From contig NZ_JAFB01000043.1 of assembly GCF_000519205.1 (NCBI RefSeq), forward strand, positions 16,551 through 80,550: 64,000 nt of DNA. The letters run 5' to 3'. Positions 1-7,835 of the stretch are shown here, piece after piece. The notes under the pieces are model-generated. The model was not told the origin of the DNA and searched no databases. It saw only the letters and a program-made list of their open reading frames with translations. Both the position numbers and the translations under genes were made by a program. Each line of letters begins with the position of its first letter. The stretch's first letter is position 1. The stretch is from Amycolatopsis taiwanensis DSM 45107. Its GTDB lineage: Bacteria; Actinomycetota; Actinomycetes; Mycobacteriales; Pseudonocardiaceae.

Positions 1-216
1 GCCGGCCGAGCGTTGAAAGAACTGTGCCAGCGGGTAGCGGACACCTGGCCTGTCACCGAGATCCGGCTGTGGACTCACGCGGAAAACCTTGCGTCCCAAC
101 GGGTCGCCGAGAACGCCGGGTTCATTGCTTGCACCGGCGACGGGGAGACCAAAGAGATCAAGGGACGACAGTGGCCGGTCCGCTGGTACCGCCGTGGCCC
201 GGCCCGGACCGAATGA
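1..216 (+). CDS. GNAT-family N-acetyltransferase, C-terminal part only
   Basis: The reading frame is open from the first base of the window and stops at 214-216, so the true start lies upstream. The visible 71 residues contain the end of a GNAT fold: a segment reading LWTHAENLASQRVAENAGF matches the family's acetyl-CoA-binding helix region, where N-x-A-S-x-x-x-A-E-x-A-G-F is typical of ribosomal-protein-alanine acetyltransferase-like members. It is followed by a short strand ending in W-Y-R-R. It would transfer an acetyl group from acetyl-CoA to an amine; the substrate cannot be told. The end of the gene converges on the AhpD-like gene with a 30-bp gap. Confidence 0.75.
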   Translation, partial: AGRALKELCQRVADTWPVTEIRLWTHAENLASQRVAENAGFIACTGDGETKEIKGRQWPVRWYRRGPARTE

Positions 217-246
217 TCCCGGGCCGGGCCGGGATTCGCGTGCCGG

Positions 247-732
247 TCAGTTCGCCACGTTGTCGAACGTGCCGGCCTGGTAGGAACCGCCCTTGGTCTT
301 CGTGATCACGAGGAGCCGGTTGGCGGCATTGATCATGGCGACCAGATAGACCAGCGCGGCGATCTGGTCGTCGTCGTAGTGCTTGCGCACCTGGGCCCAG
401 GTCTCGTCGGACACACCGTGGCTGGCGTCGGCGAGCCGGGTGCCCTCCTCGGCCAGTGCCAGTGCGGCCCGCTCGGCCTCGGTGAACACAGTGGACTCTC
501 GCCAGGCGGCGACCAGGTTGATCCGCACCGCGGGTTCACCGGCGGCCGCCAGTTCTTTGGCGTGGGCGTCGACGCAGAAACCGCAGCCGTTGATCTGGCT
601 GGCGCGCAACTCCACCAACTCCTGGAGGGACTTGGGCAGCGACGACTGCATGATCGCCACGCTGGTGTTGGCGAACCGCTTGCCGATCTTGGCGCCGAGT
701 TCGTTCTCGTTCAGGTCGAAACGGGGTTCCAT
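247..732 (-). CDS. Carboxymuconolactone decarboxylase / AhpD-like protein
   Basis: A 161-residue protein starting with MEPRFDLNENELG. It has the AhpD core motif C-x-x-C-x-x-x-H (C50, C53, H57) within the segment INGCGFCVDAHAKEL, which gives peroxidase-type redox chemistry in this family. The ATG at 732 was chosen over an upstream in-frame start because family members begin close to this point. It is transcribed away from the ECF41-type sigma factor gene at 901. Genes of the carboxymuconolactone-decarboxylase/oxidoreductase/epimerase class are the usual neighbours and targets of ECF41 sigma factors, so this is the likely target gene. The physiological substrate is not known for such partners. 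Confidence 0.88.
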   Translation of the reverse strand: MEPRFDLNENELGAKIGKRFANTSVAIMQSSLPKSLQELVELRASQINGCGFCVDAHAKELAAAGEPAVRINLVAAWRESTVFTEAERAALALAEEGTRLADASHGVSDETWAQVRKHYDDDQIAALVYLVAMINAANRLLVITKTKGGSYQAGTFDNVAN

Positions 733-812
733 GACTTCGTCCTCGCTCGTGGTTGTGTATTGAACGACCACAAGACGGCGGCGACCCGATCCGCGTAACA
801 GCACGCTCCCGT

Positions 813-842
813 GACGCGTACCACTGCCGTCCCGGTGTTACA
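813..842 (-). promoter_or_regulatory. Candidate ECF41-dependent promoter of the AhpD-like gene
   Basis: On the minus strand, TGTAACA (842-836) is followed after 19 bases by CGTC (816-813). Published ECF41 target promoters carry a TGTCACA-type -35 and a CGTC -10, so this is one mismatch in the -35 and a match in the -10. The spacing is slightly long compared with what I recall. It lies about 80 bp upstream of the AhpD-like start codon. Confidence 0.4.
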
Positions 843-900
843 AAGCGATGGGACCTGGCGTCTGATGAGCGACCCAGTCGAGAAGAAACAGGAGCCACCC

Positions 901-1839
901 ATGGCCGGCACGGCGCAGACCACACCCGACGATCACCGCGCCGGCAGGAACGGGGACGGCCGGCCGGACCCCGCCACCGCGGCCTTCGTCGCCCATCGCA
1001 ACCTGCTGTTCACCGTCGCCTATGAGATGCTCGGGTCAGCCGCCGACGCGGAGGACGTCCTCCAGGAGACCTGGTTGCGCTGGGCGGGCGTCAACCTCGA
1101 CACGGTGCAGGAACAGCGGGCGTACCTGGTCCGGATAACCACACGCCAGGCGCTCGACCGGCTGCGTACGCTCGGCCGGCGCAAGGAGTCCTACGTCGGC
1201 CCGTGGCTGCCCGAGCCGCTGCTGACCACACCCGACGTGGCCGAGGACGTCGAACTCGCCGACAGCGTGTCGATGGCGATGCTGCTGGTATTGGAGACCC
1301 TCGCGCCGATCGAGCGGGCGGTGTTCGTGCTACGCGAAGTGTTCGATCTGGGCTACGAGGAGATCGCCGAGGCCGTCGACAAGACCCCGGCCGCGGTCCG
1401 CCAGCTCGCGTACCGGGCACGAGCACACGTCGCGGCGCGCCGGCCGCGCGGGGTCGTTTCTCCGGCCGAGACCCGCGACGCGCTCGCGGCCTTCCAGCAG
1501 GCGATCGAAACGGGCGAGCTGCAGAGCCTGCTCGACATACTCGCACCAGACGTTGTCTTCCTGGGTGACGGTGGTGGAGTCGCGCAAGCCGCGCTGGCAC
1601 CCATCATCGGGGCCGACGCCGTGGCCGGCCTGCTGGCTGCCGGGCTGACCAACCTCGCCGCGAGATCGCTGCAGCCGGCACCGGTCAACGGCTGTCCGGC
1701 ACTGATCTTGCGGCTCGACGGCGAGATCGACACCGTCCTGGCATTGCACATCGAGGACGGCCTCATCACCGGGATCTACTCCGTGCGCAATCCCCAGAAG
1801 TTGTCGCGTTTGCAGCACGAGACCACGCTGCGCCGCTGA
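901..1839 (+). CDS. sigJ: ECF41-family RNA polymerase sigma factor (SigJ-like) with SnoaL-like C-terminal domain
   Basis: A 312-residue protein. Sigma-70 region 2 lies at about 28-92, with FTVAYEMLGSAADAEDVLQE; region 4 at about 125-180 contains GYEEIAEAVDKTPAAVRQLA. It has all three marks of ECF41: WLPEP at 102-106 between the sigma domains, D-G-G-G at 223-226 in the C-terminal extension, and NPQKL at 297-301 near the end (NPDKL in the consensus). In this group the NTF2/SnoaL-like extension acts in cis to control activity instead of an anti-sigma factor. The ATG at 901 follows an AGGAG 8 bases upstream and is preferred to the GTG at 811. It is divergent from the AhpD-like gene. The gene symbol is by similarity only. 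Confidence 0.9.
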   Translation: MAGTAQTTPDDHRAGRNGDGRPDPATAAFVAHRNLLFTVAYEMLGSAADAEDVLQETWLRWAGVNLDTVQEQRAYLVRITTRQALDRLRTLGRRKESYVGPWLPEPLLTTPDVAEDVELADSVSMAMLLVLETLAPIERAVFVLREVFDLGYEEIAEAVDKTPAAVRQLAYRARAHVAARRPRGVVSPAETRDALAAFQQAIETGELQSLLDILAPDVVFLGDGGGVAQAALAPIIGADAVAGLLAAGLTNLAARSLQPAPVNGCPALILRLDGEIDTVLALHIEDGLITGIYSVRNPQKLSRLQHETTLRR

Positions 1840-1916
1840 ACCATCGACGAAGGCGGCAGGGGAGTGGCCGCTTTATTCGGTTGCTGAGCCTGATGTTCAG
1901 AAAGCACGATGTCGAA

Positions 1917-2786
1917 ATGCGCTTCTCGATCAATATCCCGAATTTTGGGGACTTCGCCGATGCCAGGACGGTGGCGACGGTGGCCACCGCGGCGGAGCAG
2001 GCTGGTTGGGACGCGCTGTTCGTCTGGGATCACGTGGTGCACGACAAACGCGAGCGCCGGGGGCAGTCTTTCGGTGATCCGTGGATGCTGCTGACCGCCG
2101 CTGCGCTGGCGACCTCCCGCCTCAAGCTGGGCACCTTGGTCACCCCGGTGGCCCGGCGGCGGCCGGAACAGCTCGCCCGCCAGGTCGCCACCCTGGATTC
2201 CCTCAGCGGCGGACGAGTGATCTTCAGCGCGGGCCTTGGCGGGCCGGTCGAGGACGAGTTCGGCAGCTTCGGTGAGCCGACCGATCCGGTCGTACTGGCC
2301 GAACGTCTCGACGAGGGTTTGGAACTGCTACAACGCTACTGGTCTGGCGAGCCGGTACACCATGACGGGCGGCACTACCAGGTCCGAGACGTCACCTTGC
2401 TGCCCGCCACGGTGCAGCGACCCCGTCCGCCGGTCTGGATCGGAGGATTCTGGCCGCACCGGCGGCCGATGCGGCGAGCGGCCCGGTGGGACGGGGTGGT
2501 CCCGCTGTTCGCCACCGCGAAGCACGGCCAGGCCCCACCTGCCGACCAGGTCTGCGACCTGATCGCCTATGTCCACCAGCACCGCAAGGACCAGCAGGGC
2601 AACCCCTTCGAGATCGTCCTCGGCGGCGTCAGCCCAGGCGATCCGGCCAGGGCGCGCGACCTGATCGCACCACTGGCCGACGCGGGCGCCACCTGGTGGG
2701 ACGAAAGGCAACTGCAGACCAGCGAAGACCTCTACCGGCTTGAACCGATATTGCGGCGCATCAACCAAGGCCCACCCGCCCTGTAG
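1917..2786 (+). CDS. LLM-class flavin/F420-dependent oxidoreductase
   Basis: About 289 residues with a bacterial-luciferase-like TIM barrel. The N-terminus MRFSINIPNFGDFADAR and the segment GWDALFVWDHVV are standard for the family, as is the core LGTLVTPVARRRPEQLARQV followed by TLDSLSGGRVIFSAGLG. Members use FMN or F420 in mono-oxygenation or hydride transfer; the substrate is unknown. Two in-frame ATG codons lie further upstream (1881, 1893), but the family start fits 1917, although no good ribosome site is visible there. It lies 77 bp downstream of the ECF41 sigma gene and in the same direction. Confidence 0.85.
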   Translation: MRFSINIPNFGDFADARTVATVATAAEQAGWDALFVWDHVVHDKRERRGQSFGDPWMLLTAAALATSRLKLGTLVTPVARRRPEQLARQVATLDSLSGGRVIFSAGLGGPVEDEFGSFGEPTDPVVLAERLDEGLELLQRYWSGEPVHHDGRHYQVRDVTLLPATVQRPRPPVWIGGFWPHRRPMRRAARWDGVVPLFATAKHGQAPPADQVCDLIAYVHQHRKDQQGNPFEIVLGGVSPGDPARARDLIAPLADAGATWWDERQLQTSEDLYRLEPILRRINQGPPAL

Positions 2787-2830
2787 TTCCTGTCCGCCGA
2801 GCCCTCGAATCGGTGGGTTCGGGGGCCTCG

Positions 2831-3427
2831 TCAGCCGAACTGCGTCTGGCCGATCAAGTGGAAGAACCGGGCAGTGTGCAGGTAGGGCAACCGGTCGGCG
2901 ACTGCCAGTTCCAGCCTCTCCAACTCCGCGTAGAAGACCGGGTCCTGCTTCCGTTCGTCGTCGGTCATGTAGTGGCAGACGCTGCTGATGCCGTAATGGC
3001 CGGTCACCGGGCAGCCCAGCTCATCGAGGACGTAGCCGACCTCATCAGCGGTGCGCAGGATCATCGCCGTTCCGAAGGTGTGGGTACGCGCCTGGTCGGT
3101 GTCCAGCGCTGCGCGGGCGGCGATTGGGTCGTTGCAGGTAACCCGGTCTGCGACTCCTGCTTCGGCGGCCCGTTGTTCGGCTGCGGCCAGCATCGCCGGA
3201 GCGTAGTCGGCGATGGTGACGTGACAGCCTTTCATGGCCAGCCGGATCGCGTCGCCGCCGTCTCCGCCACCCAGGTCGAGCACTCGCAGCGGGGGAGAGC
3301 CGAGACTGTCCAGGTGGCAGGCCAGGTTGGCCTCGGCTTGGGTATAGCGCAGCCGGCCCCAAGGAGCTTCCTGCCACCGTTGCCATGCGGCTACGGCGGT
3401 GTCGAACGTCCCGGGTTTCTCCTGCAT
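2831..3427 (-). CDS. Class I SAM-dependent methyltransferase
   Basis: A 198-residue Rossmann-fold methyltransferase. Motif I is LRVLDLGGGDGGDAIRLA (about 45-62), with the acidic end of strand 2 in VTIADYAPAMLAAAEQRA. The downstream half has the FHLIG(Q)T-type ending seen in small cytosolic methyltransferases of the CmoM/SmtA group. The substrate (tRNA or small molecule) cannot be set from sequence. The start ATG at 3427 gives MQEKPGTFD; the frame stays open upstream, but codon use there does not look coding. It is divergent from the isomerase-like gene at 3609. Confidence 0.8.
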   Translation of the reverse strand: MQEKPGTFDTAVAAWQRWQEAPWGRLRYTQAEANLACHLDSLGSPPLRVLDLGGGDGGDAIRLAMKGCHVTIADYAPAMLAAAEQRAAEAGVADRVTCNDPIAARAALDTDQARTHTFGTAMILRTADEVGYVLDELGCPVTGHYGISSVCHYMTDDERKQDPVFYAELERLELAVADRLPYLHTARFFHLIGQTQFG

Positions 3428-3571
3428 GAGAGCGACGGTAGCGGAACGCTCACAGTTACGAATCGGTCCGGCAAGTCGGTCGCCGCCTCGGCTGAGGGGC
3501 CGCGCTGCGGGCTTCCGCTGGTCCCGCGATATAGATGTCGTTGCAAGTATGCGAGTTGTAATCGATACGCT

Positions 3572-3595
3572 GGCGGTGAGATTCCGTTCACCGCC
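3572..3595. promoter_or_regulatory. Perfect inverted repeat just before the isomerase ribosome-binding site
   Basis: GGCGGTGA (3572-3579) and TCACCGCC (3588-3595) are perfect 8-bp arms around 8 bases. The repeat ends two bases before the GGAGGA ribosome site (3597-3602) of the gene at 3609. It could be a protein-binding operator or a leader hairpin beside the translation start; the sequence does not decide between these. Confidence 0.45.
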
Positions 3596-3608
3596 GCGGA
3601 GGAATTCG

Positions 3609-4649
3609 ATGCCGCGACCTGCCGCACATCCGGAGTTGCCGACGCTGGCCGACAGTGTGCGGCTGGCCGAGGACGGGGTGCACCTGCTGGACCGCCGGGT
3701 GTTCCCGTTCGAGCATCGGTGGGTGCACGCCCGCACGGTCGAGGAGGTCGCCGCGGCGATCGAGGACATGGTGACCCAGTCCTCCGGCCCGTACTTCGCG
3801 GTGCTGTGGGGCATGGTGCTGGCCGCGCGGGAGGCCACCGGGGAGAACCCGGAGGCCGCGCGCGGTCGACTGCGGGCCGCCGCCGACCGGCTGATCGCCA
3901 CCAGGCCGACCAACGACCAGCCGCGCAAGGCCGTGGAGTGGGTCATGGCCTCGGTGGATGCCGGTGGCGATGACGTGGTCGCGGCGGCGCTCGCCGGCGC
4001 GCGGGCCGGCGACGCCGACTACCGGCGGCGCAGCCGCGAGATGGGGCGCGCCGGGGCGGAGCTGCTGCCAGAGCGGGGACGGGTCCTCACGCACTGCTGG
4101 GGTGATCTGTACTTGATCGGACTGGTCGAAGCAGCGCTGGAGTCGGGCAAACAGCTGTCGTTCGTGTGCACCGAAACCCGCCCGTACCTGCAGGGCGCGC
4201 GGTTGACCGCGGAGACACTGGCCGAGATGGGCGTGGACACCACGGTGATCACCGACGGCATGCCGGCGTCGCTGATGCGGGCCGGCGAGATCGACGCGTT
4301 GGTGACCGCCAGTGACCGGATCACTATGGACGGGCACGTCATCAACAAGGTGGGGACGTTGCAGCTGGCCGTGGCCGCGCACACCTTTGGGGTGCCGTTT
4401 TACGCGTTGTGCCACGCTCCGGATCCGGATTCGACCACCGGCGCGGACGTGCCGATCGAGTTCCGCGACGGCGACGAGGTGCTGTATACCTTGGGACGGC
4501 GCAGCGCCAGCGAACGGGTTCGGGGTCTGTACCCAGCCTTCGACGTCACCGAGCCGCGGTTCGTGACGACCGTAGTGACCGATCGGGGTGCGTTCGCGCC
4601 GGACCGGGTGCACGAGTACTGGAACGGGGAACAGGAAACGGCACCGTGA
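3609..4649 (+). CDS. eIF2B/MtnA-type sugar-phosphate isomerase (methylthioribose-1-phosphate isomerase-like)
   Basis: A 346-residue protein with the eIF-2B alpha/MtnA fold. The family signatures are present: THCWGDL around the position of the catalytic cysteine, ETRPYLQGARLTAETLAEMG, and ALVTASDRITMDGHVINKVG carrying the catalytic aspartate and the N-K-x-G loop. MtnA interconverts methylthioribose-1-phosphate and methylthioribulose-1-phosphate in methionine salvage, and close relatives isomerise ribose-1,5-bisphosphate, so the exact substrate is open. No other salvage gene lies nearby. The ATG at 3609 has an excellent GGAGGA 6 bases upstream. Confidence 0.82.
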   Translation: MPRPAAHPELPTLADSVRLAEDGVHLLDRRVFPFEHRWVHARTVEEVAAAIEDMVTQSSGPYFAVLWGMVLAAREATGENPEAARGRLRAAADRLIATRPTNDQPRKAVEWVMASVDAGGDDVVAAALAGARAGDADYRRRSREMGRAGAELLPERGRVLTHCWGDLYLIGLVEAALESGKQLSFVCTETRPYLQGARLTAETLAEMGVDTTVITDGMPASLMRAGEIDALVTASDRITMDGHVINKVGTLQLAVAAHTFGVPFYALCHAPDPDSTTGADVPIEFRDGDEVLYTLGRRSASERVRGLYPAFDVTEPRFVTTVVTDRGAFAPDRVHEYWNGEQETAP

Positions 4650-4908
4650 GCGTGCGGGTCGCGACGCAGGAAGTTTACCGGTAAGTCCGCGTATCTGATC
4701 TCGCGCTAATCCCTTGGGCGTCCACTGTGGATGGCCGCGCTCGCAGGCCGGGGAACTGGTTGCTCGAACCATTTCGAGACGCTGTTCGACGTTTTAGGCC
4801 AAGAGCAAGTGCAGGCACCAAGCAAGGCTGCCGTCGCCTCACCGTCGCTGTCAGTGGTGGTCAGTACAGTTGGCCACTGGCGGACAGACGGACAAGTGCG
4901 GGGCGGTA

Positions 4909-5556
4909 GTGAAGGATTTCGCGGGCGAGTTCGAAACCCATCTGACGGTGGTGTGCACCTCCATGGCTGGTGACGAGGGCCGCCTACGCCGCTGGGCGGA
5001 GCGCCACCGTGTGAAATACACACGAATCGTGCTCGACCGCGGCGCGACCCCCGACCAGCCGATGTTGACAGTGCGCGGCCACGGTGGCCTGCAAGCACAG
5101 CGAAAGGCCGCGCAGATATGGATCGAGCGGCTGTGTGCCGAAGGGTTCAGCGTCGCCCGTGTGAAGATCGAGGCAGCACCATGGAACGAAGACGTGCCGC
5201 AGACGGCCGCCGAGGCCCAGGGGCTCCCTCCCGGCTGCTACTTCGAGCACCACGTCAAGCTCGCTCTCACCGACGAGACCGAGATGGCGGCGGTGCGCGC
5301 ACTCGCCGAGCGGCACACTGCCCATGTGTCGCGCAACGCCCGCCGCGATCTGGGCGGGCGTGGTCATGAACGCTTCGTCACCCAACGCTGCCGTGGTGTC
5401 AGCCGCCCCGAGGCCCGCCGCCGTCTCGACGCCCTCCTCGATGTCCTTGAGACGGCGGGATTCAAGGCCGTCGAGGTCGAGGAAGAGTTCGTCGTGCACG
5501 ACGACCGCCCAGCCCTGGACAGCGGCTGGATCGACGAGAAGGCGGACGGTCGATGA
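4909..5556 (+). CDS. Unknown protein with two tandem related domains, partner of the nucleotidyltransferase
   Basis: A 215-residue cytosolic protein I do not recognise as a named family. It appears internally duplicated: the first half opens with EFETHLTV and runs through an ARG-rich helix to EGFSVARVKIEA, and the second opens with YFEHHVKLAL and runs through a similar helix to AGFKAVEVEEEF. Each half has a beta-alpha-beta look with a conserved F-E-x-H start. The GTG at 4909 was chosen because it just precedes the first domain. The stop overlaps the start of the next gene (ATGA at 5553), so the two are translationally coupled and probably work together. About 260 bp before it hold no convincing gene. 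Confidence 0.7.
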   Translation: MKDFAGEFETHLTVVCTSMAGDEGRLRRWAERHRVKYTRIVLDRGATPDQPMLTVRGHGGLQAQRKAAQIWIERLCAEGFSVARVKIEAAPWNEDVPQTAAEAQGLPPGCYFEHHVKLALTDETEMAAVRALAERHTAHVSRNARRDLGGRGHERFVTQRCRGVSRPEARRRLDALLDVLETAGFKAVEVEEEFVVHDDRPALDSGWIDEKADGR

Positions 5557-6539
5557 CCGGCTCCGTGGACGGTGAACGGTGGCGCATCGCGCACCGGGCT
5601 GTGCTCGATCACCTACTCGGCCTCGTCGCCGGGTCCCCGTTGGGTGACATCCTGATCCTGCGGGGAAGCATGGTCATGCCGGCGTGGGTGGGGGCCGACG
5701 CGCGGGAGCCGGCGGACCTCGACTGGATCGTTTCCCGGCCCCTGCTGATCCCGGTCGATCCCGAGCACCCGTATCCGTACGTTGAGGAAGTGGAAGCCGT
5801 ACAGCAGTGGCCGGAGGCGGCCGACGGTGCCGACCGGTACGAGATCTGGAAGTTCGAGGAGCTCGACACCAGGGGCCTTCGGCCACTGGTCCCGCCCGAG
5901 GGGCTGCACTGGATCGTCGAAGCGGAGCCGGAGTACTACCCACCACATGAAACTTTGCTCGACCTGGTGCGTAAACGGCCGATGGCCGCGCCGGGCCTGG
6001 TGCTCGACGCGGACGCCGCCCGGAACGACGGCACCTGGACCTACTTGGAGTACGACACCCCGGGCATACGTCTGATCATCCCCTGGGAGGCGGAAGGCCT
6101 CCCGCCTGGCGAGGTGCAACTGGACTTCGCCCGCGACGAGTGGCTCCCCGAACCTCCTGTGTGGACGGCGATACCCCATGGCGACGGCGCCGGGCAGAGC
6201 GTCGTGCGCACCGCAGGCCGTGAACTGTCGCTCGCCTGGAAGCTGCTGTGGCTGCACGCCGATTGCGCCACGGAGGGCCGGGCGCAGGCCAAGGACCTCT
6301 ACGACGCCGTACTCCTCGCGGAGGCCAAAGCCACGAAGCTGTCGCCACGGCTGCTGCGCAAGGTGTTCCGCCACGAGCCCGGCAACACGGCGGCCGCAGA
6401 CGCCCTGCGCTTGGACGCGGTAGCACTGTGGTCCGTGGACTGGGAGAACTTCCGCGCGAACCACCCGCAGGTACGTGGCACGGCCGAGGAGTGGCTGGAG
6501 CGCTTGAGTCGGGCGCTGGAACCGGTGTTGGGGCGGTAG
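5553..6539 (+). CDS. AbiEii/AbiGii-type nucleotidyltransferase
   Basis: A 328-residue protein with a minimal nucleotidyltransferase core: the segment ILRGSMVMPAWVG (G38-S39) is followed by ADLDW with the metal-binding D55 and D57, the G-S-x(n)-D-x-D pattern of pol-beta-like transferases. A later segment ELSLAWKLLWLHAD and AKDLYDAVLLAE matches the helical part of AbiEii-like proteins, where K and D residues are conserved. AbiEii toxins modify tRNA or other targets in abortive-infection toxin-antitoxin systems; whether this one is toxic is unknown. It is coupled by a 4-bp overlap to the duplicated-domain gene, which would occupy the position of an antitoxin or cofactor but does not resemble AbiEi. 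Confidence 0.75.
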   Translation: MTGSVDGERWRIAHRAVLDHLLGLVAGSPLGDILILRGSMVMPAWVGADAREPADLDWIVSRPLLIPVDPEHPYPYVEEVEAVQQWPEAADGADRYEIWKFEELDTRGLRPLVPPEGLHWIVEAEPEYYPPHETLLDLVRKRPMAAPGLVLDADAARNDGTWTYLEYDTPGIRLIIPWEAEGLPPGEVQLDFARDEWLPEPPVWTAIPHGDGAGQSVVRTAGRELSLAWKLLWLHADCATEGRAQAKDLYDAVLLAEAKATKLSPRLLRKVFRHEPGNTAAADALRLDAVALWSVDWENFRANHPQVRGTAEEWLERLSRALEPVLGR

Positions 6540-6688
6540 GCACCTGCTGGAAGGACCGCAAGAGGTGCATCCCGAAGTCTGCTGACGGCATGCCGGCGAC
6601 GGCGCCGACGGAGATCATGCGGCAGTCCACATCTCCCGATCGAAGCCGACCAACTCGATGTGGAGCGCTGCGCAAGCCGGACCAGCGG

Positions 6689-7741
6689 CTACACCCTCCA
6701 CTGTGAAGGACCTGTTTGGCCGGCTGCGAGGTGGCCGGTCAGCCGTTCCCAGTTGCCGGACCCAATAGCGGCCTTCTCTTCCTCGGTGAAAGGTGCGTTC
6801 TTGAGGAAGGACCTGGCGACACCGCCGCTGGTGTCCAGGTAGGGGAAGCCGCCCGGGCGGGTGCCGAAGGTGTACGGGTAGTCGGTCGAGTAGAGCATGC
6901 GGCCGGTCCCGACGACCTCGGCCGTCCAGCGCAGGTAGCGCTCGCTGACCGTGCCGCTACCGGCCACCCAGAAGTTCTGGCGGAAGTAGTCGGCCAACGG
7001 CTGCCGCAACCCGGCCATGTCCCGCAGGAAGCCGACGTGGTCGAGGTAGAACAGGACGACCTCGCCCCAGTGCCCGGCGATCACCTGCAGTTCGGGGTGG
7101 CGGTCGAACACCCCGGAGAAGATCATCCGCAGGTATTGCACGCCCAGGTCGTAGTACCAGCCAAGCCCGGCGGTCGCCAGCGCTGCCCCCACGCCGTTGG
7201 GCAGTCCCGAGTAGTACGCCTCCTGGACCGCTCGCACTGGGGCCTGGGGGTGGAAGTGCAGCGGGACGCGAAGTCGTTCGGCGGTTCTGTAGAGGTCGTC
7301 GAACTCCGGCGCGTCGGCCAGTTTGTCACCGGTGCGGCCGTACAGCATCGCGCCGCGGAAGCCGAGCCGGGTGACCGCGCGCTCCAGTTCCTCGGCGGCG
7401 ACTTCGGGCGAAGACGTCGGGATGGCGGCGAATGCCTGGAACCGCGAGGGGTTGGCGGCGACGATCTCGGCGAGCGCGTCGTTGGCCTCGCGCGCGACGT
7501 GCACGGCGTCGGCCGCCGGAAGGTTCTGCACACCAGGGGTGGCCAGCGACAGCACCGCGACGTCGATGCCCTGGTCGTCCATGTCGGCGAGGCGTCGATC
7601 GCCGACATCGCGCAGCCGGCGCGTGACCGGGTGGTCGTCGTCGTAGCCGTGCGGCCGGACCCCCGCCTTCGCCCACGCGTCGAGCAGGACGGGCAGGACC
7701 ACGTGTTCCTCAAGGGCGATGATGCGCAGTTTTTCGGACAC
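6689..7741 (-). CDS. Amidohydrolase of the ACMSD/gamma-resorcylate decarboxylase family
   Basis: A 350-residue TIM-barrel metal enzyme. The N-terminal metal motif is E-x-H (ALEEHVV, E11/H13) rather than H-x-H, as in gamma-resorcylate and 2,3-dihydroxybenzoate decarboxylases. Other metal-site segments are VPLHFHPQAP, VIAGHWGEV and LYSTDYPY. Such enzymes remove carboxylate from aromatic acids without oxygen; the substrate is not determined. It is divergent from a TetR regulator with a long palindrome in between, so it is probably induced by its substrate. The 150 bp downstream (6540-6688) show nothing clear. Confidence 0.85.
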   Translation of the reverse strand: MSEKLRIIALEEHVVLPVLLDAWAKAGVRPHGYDDDHPVTRRLRDVGDRRLADMDDQGIDVAVLSLATPGVQNLPAADAVHVAREANDALAEIVAANPSRFQAFAAIPTSSPEVAAEELERAVTRLGFRGAMLYGRTGDKLADAPEFDDLYRTAERLRVPLHFHPQAPVRAVQEAYYSGLPNGVGAALATAGLGWYYDLGVQYLRMIFSGVFDRHPELQVIAGHWGEVVLFYLDHVGFLRDMAGLRQPLADYFRQNFWVAGSGTVSERYLRWTAEVVGTGRMLYSTDYPYTFGTRPGGFPYLDTSGGVARSFLKNAPFTEEEKAAIGSGNWERLTGHLAAGQTGPSQWRV

Positions 7742-7760
7742 GACGGCAGCTCCTTCACCT

Positions 7761-7804
7761 GATGTTTCCAGCGATACTCGACACAGCGTATCACTGGAAA
7801 CATC
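7761..7804. promoter_or_regulatory. Long palindromic TetR operator between divergent genes
   Basis: GATGTTTCCAGCGATAC (7761-7777) is the inverted complement of GTATCACTGGAAACATC (7788-7804) except for one position. The arms are 17 bp with a 10-bp spacer. It fills the 94-bp gap between the amidohydrolase (start 7741) and the TetR gene (start 7836), and lies where it would cover both promoters. The length would fit two TetR dimers. Confidence 0.75.
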
Positions 7805-7835
7805 ACTGGAATCAGCTTTTCGTTATCCTTGATAC

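Noticed and set aside
4706..5098. Minus-strand frame with TVLTTTDSDGEA, reminiscent of CutA
   Set aside because: Only a few residues resemble CutA, the rest does not follow the family, and most of the frame is antisense to the gene at 4909.
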